Notes: a model not told the origin generated them from the letters alone. DNA of 64,000 bases from Haladaptatus halobius (GCF_020618475.1 NZ_CP085337.1:558001-622000), one strand, 5' to 3'. Numbered from the stretch's first letter, positions 44,140 to 53,611 are shown. A program made the numbers and translations.

Positions 44140-45494
44140 CCGACGAACCTCTGCTTCGCATCGTCAATTTGAAAAAGCACTTTCCGGTATCGTCTTCCCT
44201 TCTGACCCGGCTCCGTCCCGATCACGAGACGGAGAACGTTCGCGCCGTCGACGGCGTGGATCTGACCGTCAATGAAGGTGAAACGCTCGGGCTGGTCGGC
44301 GAGTCGGGGTGCGGGAAAAGCACGCTCGCGCGGGTGGCGCTTCGCCTCGTAGAACCCACCGACGGTGCTGTTTATTATCGGGACGACGAAGTGACCGCGT
44401 ACGACGCCCAAGAATTGCGTGAGTTCAGAAGCAAGGCACAGATGATCTATCAGGATCCGTTTGCCTCGCTGAACCCACGGTACACCGTTCGTCGGACGCT
44501 AGTTGAACCAATGGCGGTTCACGGAATCGGTGACTCGAAACGGGACCGAGACGAACGTGCCGCAACACTACTTGAACGGGTCGGATTGAGTAGTAGGCAT
44601 CTCGACCGCCACCCTCACGAATTCTCCGGCGGTCAACGACAGCGGATCGCCATCGCCAGAGCGCTGGCGGTCGAGCCGAGTCTTATCGTCGCTGACGAGC
44701 CAGTGAGCGCACTCGACGTGAGCGTGCAGGCCCAAATTCTGAATCTACTTGGACAGATTCGCGAGGAAATGGGACTCTCAATACTTTTCATCTCTCACGA
44801 CTTGAGCACCGTCCGACGCATCTGTGACCGTATCGCGGTGATGTATCTGGGGGAAATCGTCGAGATCGGCGCGACGCACGCCGTGTTCCACAACCCTGCT
44901 CATCCGTACACAGAGTCGCTGCTGTCGAGCATCCCAGTTCCAGATCCCTCGGTTGAACGTAAACGAATCGTCCTCGAAGGAGACGTGCCGACGCCGATTG
45001 ACCCACCCTCGGGATGCCGGTTCCACCCGCGCTGTCCACGCGTCATCGCCCCCGAAGGTTGGACCGGGACACAAAAAGAGTGGCGTCGGGTCTTTCATTT
45101 CAAGAAGTCGGTCGAAAACGGGAGCGTCAATCCAAACGCCGTTCGTCAGCAACTCGAACTGAAACAGGAGAACGTCACCGACTTGGACGTCGTTGAGGAG
45201 ATATACGAAGAGCACATTACGCAGGCGGCAATCGCGGATCGAGAGACAGTGACGTTATCGGACGACGTGGAGGAAACCGTTCGCTCGGCCATCGCCAGCC
45301 TTGTATCCGGTGAACGCGAGCAAGCACTCGATTTGCTCGCGGCTGAATTTACATCCGTCTGTCAAACGGATGTTCCGCGGAAGCTGTCAGTTGCTGACCG
45401 ACAGATGGTCTTATGCCATCTATATGACCCGCAGCAACCAGGTACGCCAGAACAAGGTGTACAACTGCAATCCGACCTGGATGGAGACAAATGA
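44136..45494 (+). CDS. dppF: ABC importer ATPase (DppF/OppF type) with long C-terminal extension
   Basis: 452 residues. Walker A GESGCGKSTLARVAL, signature FSGGQRQRIAIARAL, Walker B LIVADEPVSALDV, H-loop LFISHDLSTVRR, and RFHPRCPRV near residue 300. About 120 further residues follow (NPNAVRQQLELKQENVTDLD...), acidic and helical, beyond the usual DppF end. An open frame extends upstream to 44115, but ATG 44136 overlaps the DppD stop. The extension ends overlapping the next gene. Confidence 0.92.
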   Translation: MTDEPLLRIVNLKKHFPVSSSLLTRLRPDHETENVRAVDGVDLTVNEGETLGLVGESGCGKSTLARVALRLVEPTDGAVYYRDDEVTAYDAQELREFRSKAQMIYQDPFASLNPRYTVRRTLVEPMAVHGIGDSKRDRDERAATLLERVGLSSRHLDRHPHEFSGGQRQRIAIARALAVEPSLIVADEPVSALDVSVQAQILNLLGQIREEMGLSILFISHDLSTVRRICDRIAVMYLGEIVEIGATHAVFHNPAHPYTESLLSSIPVPDPSVERKRIVLEGDVPTPIDPPSGCRFHPRCPRVIAPEGWTGTQKEWRRVFHFKKSVENGSVNPNAVRQQLELKQENVTDLDVVEEIYEEHITQAAIADRETVTLSDDVEETVRSAIASLVSGEREQALDLLAAEFTSVCQTDVPRKLSVADRQMVLCHLYDPQQPGTPEQGVQLQSDLDGDK

Positions 45495-46489
45495 ATACGA
45501 ACGATCACCAACAGACGACCAGGACGTTCGTCCTTAACGCGCTGAAAGACATCGTGGGGCGCGGCCCCAGCGTGATTACTGATGACCGCTCTGAATCTCT
45601 CTTACGAGAGGCTTACGACCGAGCTATCGAGCCGGAACGTCAGGAACTCTTTACTCGACAACTACGATATACAAATGGTGATTCGGCCGTCAACTCGACA
45701 TTACTGATGACGGTCGTTGACGAAGTACTTGCAGAACTCGTTAATCAGAGCGTATCCATACACCTCAATCACACTGTTTCCGCTTCATTTCGAAAACGCG
45801 AAACCGCTCTATACAATTTTATCGTGGCGCATGAACCGGGTGAACTGAAGAACCTCACACTTGGAGCGAAGTCCGCCTCGTACGTTCATGATGGCGCACG
45901 CGCGATTCGAGCGAATAATTTCGAGCGCGCGACGAGAAACTTCGAACGAGCTACGGAAGAAAGCGGAGGCGACGACGGCGCGGTCGCATCTCGCGTATTA
46001 GCGGCTTACGCGAACCACTTGCGAGGTGCTGATGCTGTAGCTATTGACTACGTCGAGGAAGCACTGCACTTGGACACACGGACGTGGACCGCAAAAGCGG
46101 TCGGGCTAGCAGCCGACCACCGGTTTTCGAATCAATTTCGCGAGGGGAAACTTGGAATTCGCGTCTATCTTCGATGGACAGCCGATGTTCCGAGGGAGGG
46201 TGAAATGACGGCTACATTCGGTCCTAAAGGAGGTGAGCTTACACCGCTTGTTGGAATGGGTGATTGTATGCCGATAGATCGGCTCCACCCAGAATCGGAA
46301 CTCCGACTTCGACTCTGCGGGTCTCCAACTAGGTTTCCCTTCCTCCAAAGTTATTATCTCGCTCTCGGGGTGATCGATTTGGAGGTGTGTGAACCGTGGA
46401 GCGTTGAGCGAATATTCCTTGATGGGCCAGTTACAGACGGAGTATCTGAAACAATCGAATTCGACGACTGTCACTACGGCTCGAGTTGA
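45491..46489 (+). CDS. Unknown protein translationally coupled to the ABC importer operon
   Basis: 332 residues, start overlapping the dppF stop (ATGA at 45491-45494). Residues ~1-150 look alpha-helical (LLREAYDRAIEPERQELFTR). A TPR-like pair follows: GARAIRANNFERATRNFERA and AYANHLRGADAVAIDYVEEALHLD. The C-terminal ~130 residues look beta-rich (GIRVYLRWTADVPREGEMTA...ELRLRLCGSP). No signal peptide or membrane helix, so cytosolic. No named family recognised. Its place at the end of a tight five-gene importer operon, next to a DppF with an extra tail, suggests a regulator or assembly partner of the ATPase. Confidence 0.8.
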   Translation: MNTNDHQQTTRTFVLNALKDIVGRGPSVITDDRSESLLREAYDRAIEPERQELFTRQLRYTNGDSAVNSTLLMTVVDEVLAELVNQSVSIHLNHTVSASFRKRETALYNFIVAHEPGELKNLTLGAKSASYVHDGARAIRANNFERATRNFERATEESGGDDGAVASRVLAAYANHLRGADAVAIDYVEEALHLDTRTWTAKAVGLAADHRFSNQFREGKLGIRVYLRWTADVPREGEMTATFGPKGGELTPLVGMGDCMPIDRLHPESELRLRLCGSPTRFPFLQSYYLALGVIDLEVCEPWSVERIFLDGPVTDGVSETIEFDDCHYGSS

Positions 46490-46535
46490 GGATGGAGAAC
46501 AAATTGATAGGAACCGGCTGACGATGGCGGTATGA

Positions 46536-46730
46536 ACGGTCTCAACACAAGATCAAATCGAAAAGTTCCAAGACGAGGCTACGGCAATTTCCGCAGACCT
46601 CGCGAAGTCACTCGCCTACTTCGAAGTAGGGCAGGTGCAAAAAGCAGAGAACCATCTCAAGGAACCCAAGGATATCCTCCAGAGTTCCGATGATCGAGTC
46701 CTGATCATGGTGAATCTGTCCTTGGCGCGC
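46536..46730 (+). pseudogene. Start-less helical gene fragment
   Basis: A frame open from a TGA at 46533 reads TQDQIEKFQDEATAISADLA then FEVGQVQKAENHLKEPKDIL, with haloarchaeal composition, but no start codon. An ATG at 46532 (MNGLN) lies in another frame, as if a frameshift separated it. It runs into the convergent gene. Could be a decayed TPR-like fragment related in style to the preceding gene. Confidence 0.3.
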
Positions 46731-46731
46731 T

Positions 46732-47400
46732 TCAGTCTAGGCGGTCGAGCGAACCGTAGAGTTCCTCGTTCTGAATATGGGTGCAGAACTGCGCGCACAA
46801 CCGACAGCAGTCGGCGGCCTCCGTGAACGTCCGTACGCTCGCGTCCCAGCGTGCATGCACTGCCCCGAGCATCGCACTCCGCACCGACGGTTCGGTCACC
46901 ACCATCATCCGTCGCGTGCGCTCAGGTGGCGTGACGTCGGCTGCTGGGCCGTCCATGCGATCTCTCGGCAGTAGATCCTCGAGGACGCTCCCGATTTCGA
47001 TGCCGACGCCGAGATTATCGCCGACCTGTGGCGCGATGAAAATGGTTGCATTGCTCGCGTGCGCGAAGGCGATACTCTGTGTTGCAGCATCCATCTCATC
47101 AAGTGGGATTCCCACATCGATTGCGAGGAAGGCGTTGAAGCCGCGGTCACGGAGACAATCACGAGTCTCCTGGAGGAGGCGTAGAACCTCGTTCTCGGCG
47201 TACTCACCGCTGGCCTCGTTCCACGTCGCAAATGAAGGCGCGTCGGTCTCGACATCGGCGTCCTCTGGTAGCAGGGCTTCGACGTCGAACGTTCGATAGG
47301 GGCCCATCAGATAGACGAGAAACTGCTCGCGTCGAACGTGGGGAAGAGCAACCGAGTCACAGATCGCCTGAGGGAGATTGTCGATAATCCGGTCCCGCAT
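46732..47400 (-). CDS. Haloarchaeal DUF7509-like protein (nucleoside deoxyribosyltransferase-like fold)
   Basis: 222 residues. VYLMGPYRTFDVEALLPEDADVE near the start, then LDEMDAATQSIAFAHASNATIFIAPQVGDNLGVGIEIGSVLED. The pattern of an N-terminal (Y/F)LxGPY and a later E-x-G motif (GIEIGS) is like nucleoside 2-deoxyribosyltransferase-type folds, and the whole matches a family I recall as DUF7509. Enzymatic activity unproven. Monocistronic and convergent with the importer operon. Confidence 0.65.
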   Translation of the reverse strand: MRDRIIDNLPQAICDSVALPHVRREQFLVYLMGPYRTFDVEALLPEDADVETDAPSFATWNEASGEYAENEVLRLLQETRDCLRDRGFNAFLAIDVGIPLDEMDAATQSIAFAHASNATIFIAPQVGDNLGVGIEIGSVLEDLLPRDRMDGPAADVTPPERTRRMMVVTEPSVRSAMLGAVHARWDASVRTFTEAADCCRLCAQFCTHIQNEELYGSLDRLD

Positions 47401-47511
47401 TCGGGTCGTCGATTCGGATAGTGAGTATATAAATCCTGGTGTTCTCAGGAATCATCTAGTAGAGAACGACTAAGTATGTGACGCTACAACCTTCAACCCG
47501 AGGCAACCCTA

Positions 47512-47904
47512 ATGGCCGAAACTGACCGCCGCTCTACGGACGAGGTTCGCCAGCCGGAGCCCCCGCTCCCCGAGGAGAGCGGGCTGACGCTCGAGGAGTA
47601 CCTCGCGATGCAACAAGCGATCGGTCACCCAACGCGGTTTCGCATCCTGCGAACCCTCGTCGCCAACGACGAGCTGAGCGCCGCCGATCTTAAATCGGCG
47701 GTCGATGTTGAATCCCACAACTTCCACTACCATCTCGACGAACTGGTCGACGTCGGACTCGTCGACAAGCGCCAGCGACGAACTGCCGATAGCCAGGGCT
47801 TCTACACGTACTACCGGCCAACCGCAATGGGGCGTGGCATCCTTGAGCACGGCGTCGAGGAGCTGATGCGCCGCGAACGCGAGTTCAACGACGCCTATTC
47901 GTAA
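47512..47904 (+). CDS. ArsR-like winged-helix regulator
   Basis: 130 residues. wHTH core AIGHPTRFRILRTLVANDELSAADLKSAV, recognition segment SHNFHYHLDELVDVGLVDK and wing QRRTADSQGFYTYYRPTAMG. N-terminal disordered acidic head. The ligand is unknown. The interval to the next gene (47905-48213) shows no supported gene. Confidence 0.85.
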   Translation: MAETDRRSTDEVRQPEPPLPEESGLTLEEYLAMQQAIGHPTRFRILRTLVANDELSAADLKSAVDVESHNFHYHLDELVDVGLVDKRQRRTADSQGFYTYYRPTAMGRGILEHGVEELMRREREFNDAYS

Positions 47905-48213
47905 CGAGGCTTGTGTCGTTTTCGCTCCCGTGTTCGGTTCAGTTTCGTACCCCCGTATACGGATGTTCTATGGAGTTCAGAGAATCCCGTTTCATGCCTT
48001 GAGACGGCTACATCTCACCTACCTCATTGAACCATGAACAACCTGACCGAAGTGGGCGCTATCTATCGATTTATGCTATTCACCGAATACGGATGATAGA
48101 CGGAGGTATCCAAGCGTTGTATTACGCAATGTCGGTCAACTCCAAGGACATCGTGTTCAGTGATACCGTGCAACAAGGAATAAGTAGGGTCGGTAGTGAG
48201 ATAGAGTGGAACC

Positions 48214-48945
48214 ATGCAAGCCCGTCAAAAACCTGAATTCGGGTCGCCGGATCATCGGCAGATCTACGAATATGTCGAACAAAATGGGTTGGTTGAGCGG
48301 CAGGGAGTCATGGAGGCGGTCGGAATGGAGCAGGACCAGTTTGACCATGAAGTGACGATACTCGAACGCGACGGCTATCTCAAAGAGCACGACGGGGCAC
48401 TATATGTCGCGCTCGAAGCCGGCACTGCAGAGGAGTACAGAACCGACGGCGTCGAGTACGTGATCCGCCCGGCCCGGCAAGAGGATCTCTCAGGAATCAT
48501 TGGGGTAATTCAGCGAATCACCGAAGAGAAGATGTATCTCGTCGCCGAAAGCGTCGCCGAGCAACTCGATTACGAGGGCGTTCTCATCCGCCACAACGAC
48601 GTGGAAACCCGGATGTTCTTCGTGGCGACCGTCAACGACGATGTAGTTGGCTGGGCCCACCTCGAGGCCCCCGAACTCGAGAAACTCAGTCACGCCGCTA
48701 AACTCACGGTCGGTGTACTCGGCGAGTACCGCCGCCATGGTATCGGGAGTCATCTGCTGCATCGCGGTCTTGAGTGGGCCGCCGCACAGGGCTATCGGAA
48801 GGTCTACAACAGCATCCCCGCCACCAATCAGGACGCAGGCACGTTCCTTGAGGAACATGGCTTCGAGACCGAAGCGATCCGCAAGGAACACTACATGATC
48901 GACGACAAGTTCGTTGCCGAATTGATGATGGCCAAAAGCCTCTGA
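48214..48945 (+). CDS. GNAT N-acetyltransferase with N-terminal winged-helix-like domain
   Basis: 243 residues. The first ~75 form a small wHTH-like module (IYEYVEQNGLVERQGVMEAVGMEQDQFDHEV). A GNAT domain follows: YVIRPARQEDLSGIIGVI, LTVGVLGEYRRHGIGSHLLHRGLEWA (acetyl-CoA loop RRHGIG) and YNSIPATNQDAGTFLEEHGF. Such proteins acetylate small molecules or protein N-termini; the extra module may bind nucleic acid or act as a dimeriser. Confidence 0.9.
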   Translation: MQARQKPEFGSPDHRQIYEYVEQNGLVERQGVMEAVGMEQDQFDHEVTILERDGYLKEHDGALYVALEAGTAEEYRTDGVEYVIRPARQEDLSGIIGVIQRITEEKMYLVAESVAEQLDYEGVLIRHNDVETRMFFVATVNDDVVGWAHLEAPELEKLSHAAKLTVGVLGEYRRHGIGSHLLHRGLEWAAAQGYRKVYNSIPATNQDAGTFLEEHGFETEAIRKEHYMIDDKFVAELMMAKSL

Positions 48946-48954
48946 GTACCGATG

Positions 48955-49372
48955 CCTGTATCGATGACCGTTCTCGACGAATACGGAAGTCGGGGATGAA
49001 CGTTTCTAGGAGATCGTTGTCCTGGAATGGTTGTTCAGAGCCGATCGCCCCGTCACGATTCCCCCAGATGTAGAGTAGTTCTCCGCGTTCGTTGAGCGCT
49101 TCGCACTGCGGCGTGATTGCGCCGAGCTGTTCGCGGCCTTCGTCGACGCCATCGAACCACGTGTTCGTGATATCACCAATGTGAATTACGAAATTGAATT
49201 CCTCGCCATCCGTCTCATCTACAACCCGCTCTAATAAGGTTACGTCGCCGTGGTTGTCACCCAGACAGAGGAGACGCAGCGTCTTATGACGAGTGCCGCT
49301 CTCATACGCTGGAGGACTCGGGGCCGGGACAAGACAGCTTCGATGAGGGTGCGCCGCGGCCAATAGACACAT
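48955..49372 (-). pseudogene. 3'-truncated metallophosphoesterase
   Basis: The N-terminal part of a calcineurin-like phosphoesterase is clear: LRLLCLGDNHGDVTLLERVV, FVIHIGDITNTWFDGV and GELLYIWGNRDG (GD-x-H, GD and GNRD/GNH-type metal motifs). It then runs into sequence antisense to the GNAT gene near 48955 and the last two His motifs are missing. So the phosphoesterase lost its 3' half. The upstream start is not certain. Confidence 0.65.
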
Positions 49373-49416
49373 AACCCTCGTGTTCAGTTACTACCGCCAA
49401 CAGCGGTAGGAGTTAG

Positions 49417-51966
49417 ATGGATCAGGATACAAATCTTCTAGGCATGAGTCGTCGTCAACTACTCACAGCGCTGGCGGTCGGCGGCAGTGTCGCCGGCGGC
49501 GCCTTCCTGTTCGGCGATTCAAACCTTCCCGAGACGCGCGTCGCCGATCCAGACGAGGCGAAGCGTCTTGCAGAGGCGTATGCACCGACAATCTACTTCG
49601 GGAAGCGCGAGCGGTGGTTCCCGACCGACCCAAGACCGTACACGAGCGAACGCGACGGCGAGACCGTTGTTCACGGGTTCGACGCCGTCGATGGCTACAC
49701 CGCCGACTTCCGCAAGGGTGGCGACTCGCCGCGGCCGACGGCGTTCTACCACGCCATCGAGTACCCGGGGGCCTCGTTGTCCTGTGTGCAGTTCTGGTTC
49801 TACTCGGTGTTCGACCAGTTCTCGACCAACTTCCACTGGCACGACTGGGAGGTGCTCCACGTCTTCGTCGACCGCGACGAATCAGGCGGAACCGGTCGCC
49901 CGGTTCTGTTCGTCGCATCGGCCCACTCACAGCGGATGCCGAACAACGAGTACCTCGACCCCGACGTCGAACGGGCGTCGATCATCAGCGAAGTCGGCTC
50001 TCACTCTTCGACCCTCGGCCTCAACGCTCGGTCGTCGACGTTCCAGCGTACAAGCATCGACGACCTGTCGCCCGACATCAACAACAGCCCCGTCAAGGTT
50101 CGCTCGGAGGGGGCCTCGCTCCCCCTCGCCTACGGACTTCCCCGGGACGAGGGGGCAGGCCTCGCCTACTCGATTCCCGAACTCGACGGCGAACCGCTCC
50201 ACGAGCACGACCGCCTGCCGAACGTCCGTCCCGAGGACATGCTCCCCGACGACCTCACCGTCGAGTCATTCGCCAATCTGACGCGTCCCCCCGAAGACAT
50301 CCCGACTCGCGAGTCGGACACCACGTTCGTCCCCTCGGTCCACGCTGACGCCGAGGGCGACGTCGAGTACGAACTCGTCGACATCGATGCCGTCTCCAAC
50401 ATCGCTGACTTCACAGGACCGCAGCTGAGCTTCAGTTTCTCTGTCCCCACCTTCGCAGAAGATGCCATCGGGAAGCACATCACCTCACCCGGAGCGCCGT
50501 GGGACCAGACCCGCTTTTCCAACCCCGAGGAGGACATCACCGACTCTCAGCATCGCCAGGCGCTCGCCGACCGGTACGAGCCCATCAAAGCCGACGGGGA
50601 TGTGATGCATCTTCTCGGTGCGATTCGACAGGCAATCGAAACCGAGGACGCGCCAGGCTCCAACGGGGTCGAACTCAGTTCCCCTTCGACCGAGGCGGTG
50701 GCAATCCTGGAGAGCGAGTCATTGGCTGTCCCGACGTTCGGTGGCGTCGTCGCCATTCTGGACCCGCCAGCGGGCGACCACCGCCTGACCGTCAACGGCG
50801 CGGGGTTGGCACCCTATGGCGAGACGCTGACCGTCGAGGACGGCGACGAGGCCCTGCCCTTCGAGAACGGTAACCAGGAAAACAACGTCTACCTGGGAGT
50901 CGACGGCGAGATTACGACAGCCGCCAACGAGGACGCGGTGAAAATCGAGTGGAAGACAAACGACGGCACCTCTCTCGACGGCCTGACGCTCGACGACGAC
51001 TTCGCAGGGCGTATCTACGACGGCCGTCCGCCGGGTGAGGAGGGTCGGTTCGGCGTCTACGTTCACCGCGCGGGCGCCTATACCGCGGACATCCGTGACA
51101 CCGAAGGGAGGCATGGGGCAGTTCGTATCAACCCCGACGAGGACGACGAGACGGTGGACGTCAACGCTATCGAAACCGGGAAGGCGGGGCTGGCTGACTA
51201 CCTGATCCGCTTCCTCGTGGAGACCCGCGAACAGACTGTCGCTTTCGAGGACGGCTCCAGTGACGGCATCGACGACGTGCCGACGGGTACCGACGTCAGC
51301 GACGAAGTGGTGAACCGTGCGTCGGAGCGCGCGAAAGCCAACGTCGGGAACGCCAGCGGCGAGAAGGGGGAGGGCAACGCCGGAAACGGGACGGGAACCG
51401 ACAAAGAGAGCCGGGGCGAGACGCCGTCGAACGGCACCGGGAACTCGACGCCGACGGGCACTCCAACTGTATCGACAGATACCCCCTCGCCACCGACGGG
51501 CATTCCGACCATACCGACAAACACCTCGTCCTCGCAGACGAACACCTCTTCCTCGCCGACGAACAATTCGTCCTCGCCGACAAACACCTCGTCTTCACCG
51601 ATAAACGCCTTGTCTATACCGACAAAAACCCTGTCCTCGTCGTTGAACACCTCGTCATCGCAGACGGACGAACCCAATGACACCGACTCGGCCGGGGACA
51701 ACGACGATCCCGGGAAGGGGTTCACGGCACTGCTCACGTCGTTCGACGCCGCGTTGCAAGCCGCCGGTTCGGCCCGTGACGCCGCCAGAGAGGGAGCGAG
51801 CTCGAAGGCGGACAAGCATCTGCGGACAGTTCAAGAGCGACTGCAGACCGCCCGACACATCGCCGATACCAGCGACGACCTCCCTGGTGAGCTATCACGG
51901 CTCGCAAAGAATCGGGTCGAGCGGATGCTCCCGCGAGTGCAGATGGCGCTCGACTCGGACAGCTAG
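49417..51966 (+). CDS. Large Tat-exported protein with HWHDWE motif and Ser/Thr-rich repeats
   Basis: 849 residues. Tat signal MSRRQLLTALAVGGSVAGGAF. Residues ~50-230 form a conserved-looking domain: LAEAYAPTIYFGKRERWFPTDPRPY, then FWFYSVFDQF, then FHWHDWEVLHVFVD (HDWE at 142-145), reminiscent of the H-x-HDWE motif of NPP1/Vps62-type domains. A beta-rich middle part follows, then a low-complexity stalk of tandem SSPTNTS octapeptides (51520-51668), then a helical C-terminus (FDAALQAAGSARDAAREGAS). No transmembrane anchor is seen after the stalk. Family unnamed; an extracellular binding or degradative role is inferred. Confidence 0.75.
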   Translation: MDQDTNLLGMSRRQLLTALAVGGSVAGGAFLFGDSNLPETRVADPDEAKRLAEAYAPTIYFGKRERWFPTDPRPYTSERDGETVVHGFDAVDGYTADFRKGGDSPRPTAFYHAIEYPGASLSCVQFWFYSVFDQFSTNFHWHDWEVLHVFVDRDESGGTGRPVLFVASAHSQRMPNNEYLDPDVERASIISEVGSHSSTLGLNARSSTFQRTSIDDLSPDINNSPVKVRSEGASLPLAYGLPRDEGAGLAYSIPELDGEPLHEHDRLPNVRPEDMLPDDLTVESFANLTRPPEDIPTRESDTTFVPSVHADAEGDVEYELVDIDAVSNIADFTGPQLSFSFSVPTFAEDAIGKHITSPGAPWDQTRFSNPEEDITDSQHRQALADRYEPIKADGDVMHLLGAIRQAIETEDAPGSNGVELSSPSTEAVAILESESLAVPTFGGVVAILDPPAGDHRLTVNGAGLAPYGETLTVEDGDEALPFENGNQENNVYLGVDGEITTAANEDAVKIEWKTNDGTSLDGLTLDDDFAGRIYDGRPPGEEGRFGVYVHRAGAYTADIRDTEGRHGAVRINPDEDDETVDVNAIETGKAGLADYLIRFLVETREQTVAFEDGSSDGIDDVPTGTDVSDEVVNRASERAKANVGNASGEKGEGNAGNGTGTDKESRGETPSNGTGNSTPTGTPTVSTDTPSPPTGIPTIPTNTSSSQTNTSSSPTNNSSSPTNTSSSPINALSIPTKTLSSSLNTSSSQTDEPNDTDSAGDNDDPGKGFTALLTSFDAALQAAGSARDAAREGASSKADKHLRTVQERLQTARHIADTSDDLPGELSRLAKNRVERMLPRVQMALDSDS
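51520..51668 (+). repeat. 24-bp tandem repeats encoding Ser/Thr octapeptides
   Basis: About six diverged units (like AACACCTCGTCCTCGCCGAC) inside the exported protein gene. They encode a probable glycosylated stalk. Unit count likely varies between strains. Confidence 0.75.
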
Positions 51967-52005
51967 CGAGAGCGGGCTGAGAAGAGTCAAGGAACGAACC
52001 CGTGG

Positions 52006-52104
52006 CTACTCCGGCCTGTGGAGTCGACTCGTCCCGTCGTCGAGGTCGATGCCGAGATACTTCGCGAACGGGTCGGCGACGACGAAGAGTAGTGCTCTGG
52101 TTAT
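52006..52104 (-). pseudogene. Possible C-terminal remnant of a membrane protein
   Basis: Reverse frame TRALLFVVADPFAKYLGIDL followed by DDGTSRLHRPE and a stop at 52006-52008. It looks like the last helix and tail of a polytopic protein, without a start. Weak evidence. Confidence 0.25.
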
Positions 52105-52123
52105 GATACATATGTTATCATAA
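52101..52123. promoter_or_regulatory. 23-bp A/T-rich palindrome
   Basis: TTATGATA and TATCATAA arms around CATATGT. It resembles a dimeric operator. The gene it served may be one of the decayed ones nearby; the interval 52124-52329 shows no intact gene. Confidence 0.4.
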
Positions 52124-52329
52124 AGAAGAGAGAAACAGCCGGGGTTTGCGTCGATAAAGTAGGCTATGACACATCCTTACTGTCAGCAAAGAACGTCTCT
52201 TGTAACGGTGCATCCGCAGAACAGGGCAGAAGGGCAGCAGCGACAGCAGGGGGCCGGTCACCGACCATTTCCTCAGGTGATTGATATAGATACGACACTG
52301 AATGCAGACGGTCATCTGGAGTGGTTTCG

Positions 52330-53118
52330 ATGATGGATTCGGAGTCCGCAATCGAGCCAGCAGTGATTCCGAGTGCGCTACGGAACCGCGACCAGTAGGT
52401 GTGCTGGCGCGAGGAGCAGCGGGATGGAAAACAGACGAAGATACCAGTGACGCCCGGGGCGGGGTCGTTCGCGTCAGCGACGGATCCGGACACCTGGGCT
52501 ACGTTCGAGACGGCACGTGACTACGTCGAGGCTGGCAAGGCCGACGGCGTCGGCTTCGTGTTCACCGACGATGATCCCGTTGTTGGCGTCGACCTCGACG
52601 ACTGTCGCGACCCCGAGACGGGCGACGTCGACGACAATGCGCGGGATATCATAGAGCGTCTCGACTCCTATACCGTGATTTCGCCGTCTGGAACGGGCTA
52701 CCATGTGCTCCTCAACGGTGACCTCCCTGACGGGCGGAACCGACGGGGCAGCGTCGAGTTATACGACACCGCCCGGTTCTTCACCGTTACCGGCGACCAC
52801 GTTGACGTCACTCCCACGCACGTTGCTCGCAGGCGGGATGCACACGAGGCAATTCACCGCGAGTACGTTCAGGAGACAGAGCCCGACACAGCGTCCGAGA
52901 CAGACCGTCGCGGTGCTGCTGATGACGAAGCGTCTGAACCGACGGTCGATGTCAATCTTGAAAACGACGAACTGCTGCAGAAAGCACGGAACGCGTCGAA
53001 CGGCACAAAGTTCGAGCGCCTCTGGCAGGGGAACACAGCCAGTTACGACAGTCAGTCGGAAGCCGATATGGCGCTGTGCTGTTTGCTTGCGTTCTGGACA
53101 TGCGTCTACCGCACGTGA
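52330..53118 (+). pseudogene. Disrupted primase/polymerase-like gene of virus or plasmid type
   Basis: Begins MMDSESAIEPAVIPSALRNR DQ, then TAG (52396-52398) where relatives have Trp in NRDQWVCWREE. After that it reads through VCWREEQRDGKQTKIPVTPG, DGVGFVFTDDDPVVGVDLDDC, ISPSGTGYHVLLNGDLPDG, RRGSVELYDTARFFTVTGDH and SQSEADMALCCLLAFWT. This is the N-terminal primase/polymerase-like half of haloviral and plasmid NrS-1-polymerase-like proteins. The C-terminal half is gone at ~53105, fused to an HTH gene. Nonfunctional. Confidence 0.78.
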
Positions 53119-53608
53119 GCAGTGGCAGGTTGATCGGACGACGTTCCAGCGGGTCTATGACGTCCTCGTCAGGACGTACAATTCAGCGTCGGCACAGCAA
53201 TTCGCCGAGTGGGCTGACTGCTCCGAAAACGGTGCGCGGCAAGCACTCGAACAGTTGTCGGAGATGGGGATTGCCGAGCGAACCAACACGCGGCCAGCGA
53301 CCTACCAGCGTAATCCCTCATACTTCCGCTGGAAACGTGTCGAACAGCTTGCTCGTGAGCACAGTCCGATCGATCTTCGCGCACGAATCGACGACCTCAT
53401 CGAGGACGACCAGCCTTTCCAAGCAGAGTATGGCGTTCCCGACCCGGACGCTGTCGTCACTCCCGACGATGCGGTCGAGGATCATGAGACAATGCACGAG
53501 CGCTGGGACGACCTCACAGAGTGGCGAACGATTCGTCGCGATATCACCGTCCTCAAACGGGCGGTTCAGCGAGCCGAGTCCACGACTGATGATCGAGCAC
53601 AGGCCTGA
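53109..53608 (+). pseudogene. 5'-truncated HTH regulator, DUF7342-like
   Basis: In a frame different from the primase, EQWQVDRTTFQRVYDVLVRT, SASAQQFAEWADCSENGARQALEQLSEMGIAE and a long helical C-terminus (YGVPDPDAVV...EWRTIRRDITVLKRAV) match the haloarchaeal DUF7342 wHTH type. No start codon precedes the homologous region; the normal N-terminus (~15-20 residues) has been replaced at the 53105 junction. It may be an antitoxin-like partner of the next gene, which starts four bases after its stop. Confidence 0.6.
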
Positions 53609-53611
53609 CCC

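Noticed and set aside
48027..48236. 69-codon forward frame before the GNAT gene
   Set aside because: Overlaps the GNAT start and has no protein-like pattern.
51520..51668. CRISPR-like array of 24-bp units
   Set aside because: Units are contiguous without spacers and encode an in-frame Ser/Thr octapeptide repeat.
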